In this document: positions 61,654 through 64,000 of the stretch, piece by piece
Layout: each line of letters begins with the position of its first letter
Numbering within the stretch: position 1 is the first letter of the stretch
Source: Neotamlana nanhaiensis
Lineage (GTDB): Bacteria > Bacteroidota > Bacteroidia > Flavobacteriales > Flavobacteriaceae
Assembly (NCBI RefSeq): GCF_000943555.1
Contig: NZ_JTDV01000002.1
Location: 232,831 to 296,830 of the forward strand
Direction: 5' to 3'
DNA length: 64,000 bases
Notes under the pieces: generated by a model
Told to the model about the DNA's origin: nothing
What the model saw: the letters and a program-made list of their open reading frames with translations, nothing else
Databases searched by the model: none
Translations under genes and position numbers: made by a program

Positions 61654-61964
61654 AATTTAATTTTTTAAAGGTTAATATGTATCTTAATTAGTATTCAGAT
61701 TAAACTGAAAAAAGCATCTTACTGAACTAGTAAAATGCTTTTGTATAATGTGATTTTTAAGAAATGGCTATTAGCTATAAAATGCTTTTAAGCCTTAAAT
61801 TTGTTGGGTTTTAGAACTTCTATGTAAAGAAAAAATAGTAGCTTTGTGCATCTTTACAGCTACAAAAACTACTACTAAAAGTAGTCCTCGTCCAGAGTTC
61901 CTGCGTTGAAAATAATAACATTTTCTAGGATGGGAAGATTTAAAAAGAAACCCTATTAGTTTGT
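61654..61964. other. 311-base spacer between integrase and ATPase genes
   Basis: No protein gene. It holds a short palindrome ACTACTTTTAGTAGT-like hairpin (about 61869-61885) and otherwise A/T-rich DNA. The ATPase operon promoter should be here. No copy of the GTTTGAC repeat was seen. Confidence 0.4.
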
Positions 61965-63176
61965 CTATAAATCCATTAATTTCCTATTCTCTTTGTCTAA
62001 AGTTTCATTGTCAAACTCCTTTAAATATGACATTGTAATATTTACATCTGCATGACCCATCATTTCTGATATTTTTTCAATTGGTGTTCCACTCATTTTT
62101 AGGATAGTGGCAAAACTATGTCTAGCTACATATGAAGTTAAAGGCTTTTCTATGTTAGCCAACCGCCCAAGCTCTTTAAGTCTTTTATTATACATACTAA
62201 GCACTTTACATTTCCTGTAATGTATTTGCTGCGCAGTTAAATCTTCTTTTAAAAGTATTGGAAAAACATATTGAGTAAACCTATTTTGAGTTTTATAGTA
62301 GTCTAAAATCTCTTGTGCTTTATCAATTACTTCAAGATTAAACTTCCCTTTAGTTTTAGACCTTGTATAATGTATTCTACCATTTTGAATATTAGACCAC
62401 TTTAAAAGCATCATATCTTGAAAGTTCATACCTCTTGTATAAATGGAGAACATAAAGTAATTGTGGGTTTCTATAAGATGAGGATGTTCACTTAAATCTA
62501 TATCTCTTATACTTCTAAACTCATCAATAGTTAGTGCTCTCTTAGTTGGTTTAGATTTTAGCTTAGATATTTTATAATCTCTAAAGGGATAAATCTCTTG
62601 AGGTATTAACTTCCTTGTGATAGCCTTATTAATAATAGACCTCAGCTCTCTCATTTTAAAGGCAATACCTCCATTCTGATTTCCATTTATTCTAAGGAAA
62701 GCTTCATATTTTTCTAAAAATTCTGGAGTTACACTCTGAAAAGGAATATGATTGCCCTTGAACTTTAACAATGAATCTTTAGTGCTTTTATATGCATTAG
62801 CATTACTAATTCTATCTGCATCAACCATTTCTTTTATTATCATATCAAAAAACTCTAGCACATTACTGGTTTTAGTTAGTTTAGTACCTCTGAACTTTTC
62901 TTCAAATTGAGCTAGGGTAAAATCTAATTTTTGTGCTAAAAAGTCATCTACTATTTTTAATGCTCTTTGTTCTAGTTTTAGTAATATTCTATTTCTTTGA
63001 TTCCAATTAGGGTGTGATTTCTTGAATCTCTTATTATTAAAGTCCCAATCTTTTTCATAGCAACTAATACCAAGTGTTATAGTTTTAGATTTCCTTTCTT
63101 TTACAATACGCATAACAATGGGATACTCTCCTCGCGCATTGGCTTTCTTCCTAAGTAGTATATTAATACTTGCCAT
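61965..63176 (-). CDS. Tyrosine recombinase/integrase
   Basis: 403-residue site-specific recombinase, Bacteroidota type, with arm-binding N-terminus (1-90: INILLRKKANARGEYPIVMRI), core-binding SAM-like domain (about 100-190) and catalytic domain. Catalytic residues: Arg248 in YTRGMNFQDM, Lys in SKTKGKF, Arg352 in YVARHSFAT, His375 in GHADVN and Tyr384. Presumably integrates the element at tRNA-Ala(GGC). Confidence 0.93.
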   Translation of the reverse strand: MASINILLRKKANARGEYPIVMRIVKERKSKTITLGISCYEKDWDFNNKRFKKSHPNWNQRNRILLKLEQRALKIVDDFLAQKLDFTLAQFEEKFRGTKLTKTSNVLEFFDMIIKEMVDADRISNANAYKSTKDSLLKFKGNHIPFQSVTPEFLEKYEAFLRINGNQNGGIAFKMRELRSIINKAITRKLIPQEIYPFRDYKISKLKSKPTKRALTIDEFRSIRDIDLSEHPHLIETHNYFMFSIYTRGMNFQDMMLLKWSNIQNGRIHYTRSKTKGKFNLEVIDKAQEILDYYKTQNRFTQYVFPILLKEDLTAQQIHYRKCKVLSMYNKRLKELGRLANIEKPLTSYVARHSFATILKMSGTPIEKISEMMGHADVNITMSYLKEFDNETLDKENRKLMDL

Positions 63177-63241
63177 TGTTTGTATTTATTGTAAGAGTGA
63201 TGTATTCCCTATATAAAAAGTGGAGAAAACATCACTCTAGG

Positions 63242-64000
63242 TTAAAAATTAATTAGTTGTAAATACTTCTTTTGTAAAAGACCTTTTAGAAAGGATTTAA
63301 CTTGAAGTAAATTATATTTGTTAAGTAACTCTTGATAGGCTCTAATATGCCTCATTTTGGTCTGATTTGACTTTTTAGAGATAACTCTTTCCCAGTATGA
63401 GGAGTTATTATATCTTATTAGCTTACATAGGTCTTTTTCTGGAATTATAGACTCATCATAGCTATCTACAATTGTCATTTCATCAAACCTTTGTTTAAGG
63501 TTTACAAACAGCTTTCTAAGTTTTTGCTTATCCTTCAGGTCTGTGATTTTATATATACCATATTTTTGAAACTCCTTAGCCTTTAGAAATCTAATTTCAA
63601 ACCTTAAAATATTTCGAGGTAAACCATATTGTCTAGCCTTATCATATATCTTAATTACAAAGTTGTGATAATCAAATTGCTTTAACTCACCTTTACCATT
63701 AAAAACCCTATTATGGTTAGCCCCATTTTGTTTATGCATTAACACATTATTTCTTATGATTTGTTGTGCTGAAACTGGTGTTTCTATATTAAATCCAAAC
63801 TCGAATTGGGTAAGGTTAACTTTATCTACATCTATTAACTTACTTGAAATGTAATCCACCATATAACAGAGTTTACAATATCCAAAGTCATCATGGTTGT
63901 GTGCTTCTTGACTAAACCTGTCATTATAAGCTTTATGGATAGAATTATAAACATAGCCATGTTTAGATGTAACTTTTACTTCAATTCCATTAAAACTAGT
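63242..64000 (-). CDS. Replication-initiator-like protein (5' part cut by window edge)
   Basis: Open to base 64000; visible part about 252 residues. The frame extends upstream of the ATG at 63862 without a stop (SFNGIEVKVTSKHGYVYNS), so that ATG is internal. Resembles rolling-circle/G2P-type initiators of small phages and plasmids: a YDKARQYGLPRNILRFEIRF stretch typical of the family, HNHDDFGYCKLC upstream. A replicative or mobilisation function for the element is inferred. Confidence 0.5.
   Translation of the reverse strand, partial: TSFNGIEVKVTSKHGYVYNSIHKAYNDRFSQEAHNHDDFGYCKLCYMVDYISSKLIDVDKVNLTQFEFGFNIETPVSAQQIIRNNVLMHKQNGANHNRVFNGKGELKQFDYHNFVIKIYDKARQYGLPRNILRFEIRFLKAKEFQKYGIYKITDLKDKQKLRKLFVNLKQRFDEMTIVDSYDESIIPEKDLCKLIRYNNSSYWERVISKKSNQTKMRHIRAYQELLNKYNLLQVKSFLKGLLQKKYLQLINF

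Larger units (their letters stand above)
47008..64000. mobile_element. Integrated genetic element (runs past the window)
   Basis: Everything right of the tRNA fragment is accessory: more A/T-rich with different codon choice from the core, many small hypothetical genes, an XRE regulator, RadC/JAB protein, AAA ATPase plus DUF3871, a tyrosine integrase and an initiator-like gene. A defence operon is the cargo. No conjugation or phage structural genes are seen; the other end, expected to restore an intact tRNA-Ala, is outside the window. Type (ICE, mobilisable element or satellite) is undecided. Confidence 0.8.

Overview
The window is a chromosomal segment of a member of the Flavobacteriaceae (Bacteroidota). 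This is supported by the low-GC, A/T-rich spacers, several promoter -7 boxes of the TAnnTTTG type, many lipoproteins with a Cys followed by Ser/Lys/Asp, an IPExxxVDY-family gene beside pyruvate kinase, a viroplasmin-type RNase H, a DUF4374 lipoprotein paired with a TonB-dependent receptor, and an OmpA protein with thrombospondin type-3 repeats. The genus cannot be fixed from the sequence.

Positions 1-46970 are ordinary core genome. From the left: a MoxR ATPase cut by the window edge; a DUF4382 lipoprotein; an SDR oxidoreductase and an AlbA_2 protein; envelope proteins; an ALDH7-type aldehyde dehydrogenase divergent from a lipoprotein isoaspartyl peptidase; an alpha-2-macroglobulin lipoprotein and penicillin-binding protein 1C, separated by two small genes that each lie between inverted copies of a hairpin repeat; a YciI-like lipoprotein and a CYTH protein; dinB; an iron/siderophore-type TonB receptor plus DUF4374 lipoprotein; the leftward cluster pyk - IPExxxVDY - rnc - fabF - acpP; the rightward cluster purN - cyclase - RNase H - PfkB kinase - purF; a pair of tandem small-RNA-like units; a DUF2807 protein; superoxide dismutase; an AddA-like helicase/nuclease and its AddB-like partner with kbl and ompA between them; and an alpha/beta hydrolase.

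At 47008-47050 lies the 3' half of a tRNA-Ala(GGC) gene on the minus strand, with no 5' half. I read this as the attachment scar of an integrated element that fills the rest of the window and runs past 64000. The element carries small hypothetical genes, an XRE regulator, a RadC/JAB protein, an AAA ATPase plus DUF3871 pair, a tyrosine integrase and a partial replication-initiator-like gene. No conjugation genes are visible.

The most interesting cargo is a tightly packed rightward operon at 52673-59223. Its first two genes are HamA (DUF1837 PD-(D/E)XK nuclease) and HamB (helicase), the Hachiman anti-phage system. They are followed without a gap by two further genes: a CoiA/DUF6035-like nuclease with a Cys/His zinc-binding site and coiled coil, and a 597-residue protein of unrecognised family carrying a canonical HEPN RNase motif (R-N-x3-H). 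The four genes overlap or abut, so they are probably expressed as one unit. This would be either an extended Hachiman system or two defence modules joined. Just downstream, in the opposite direction, is a small gene broken by a frameshift at a run of seven T.

Non-coding structure worth noting: two tandem promoter-hairpin-terminator units at 35284-35575; hairpin repeats at 15741-16967 whose stems vary in sequence but keep pairing; a palindrome-rich spacer upstream of the defence operon; and an inverted repeat that covers the rnc start codon.
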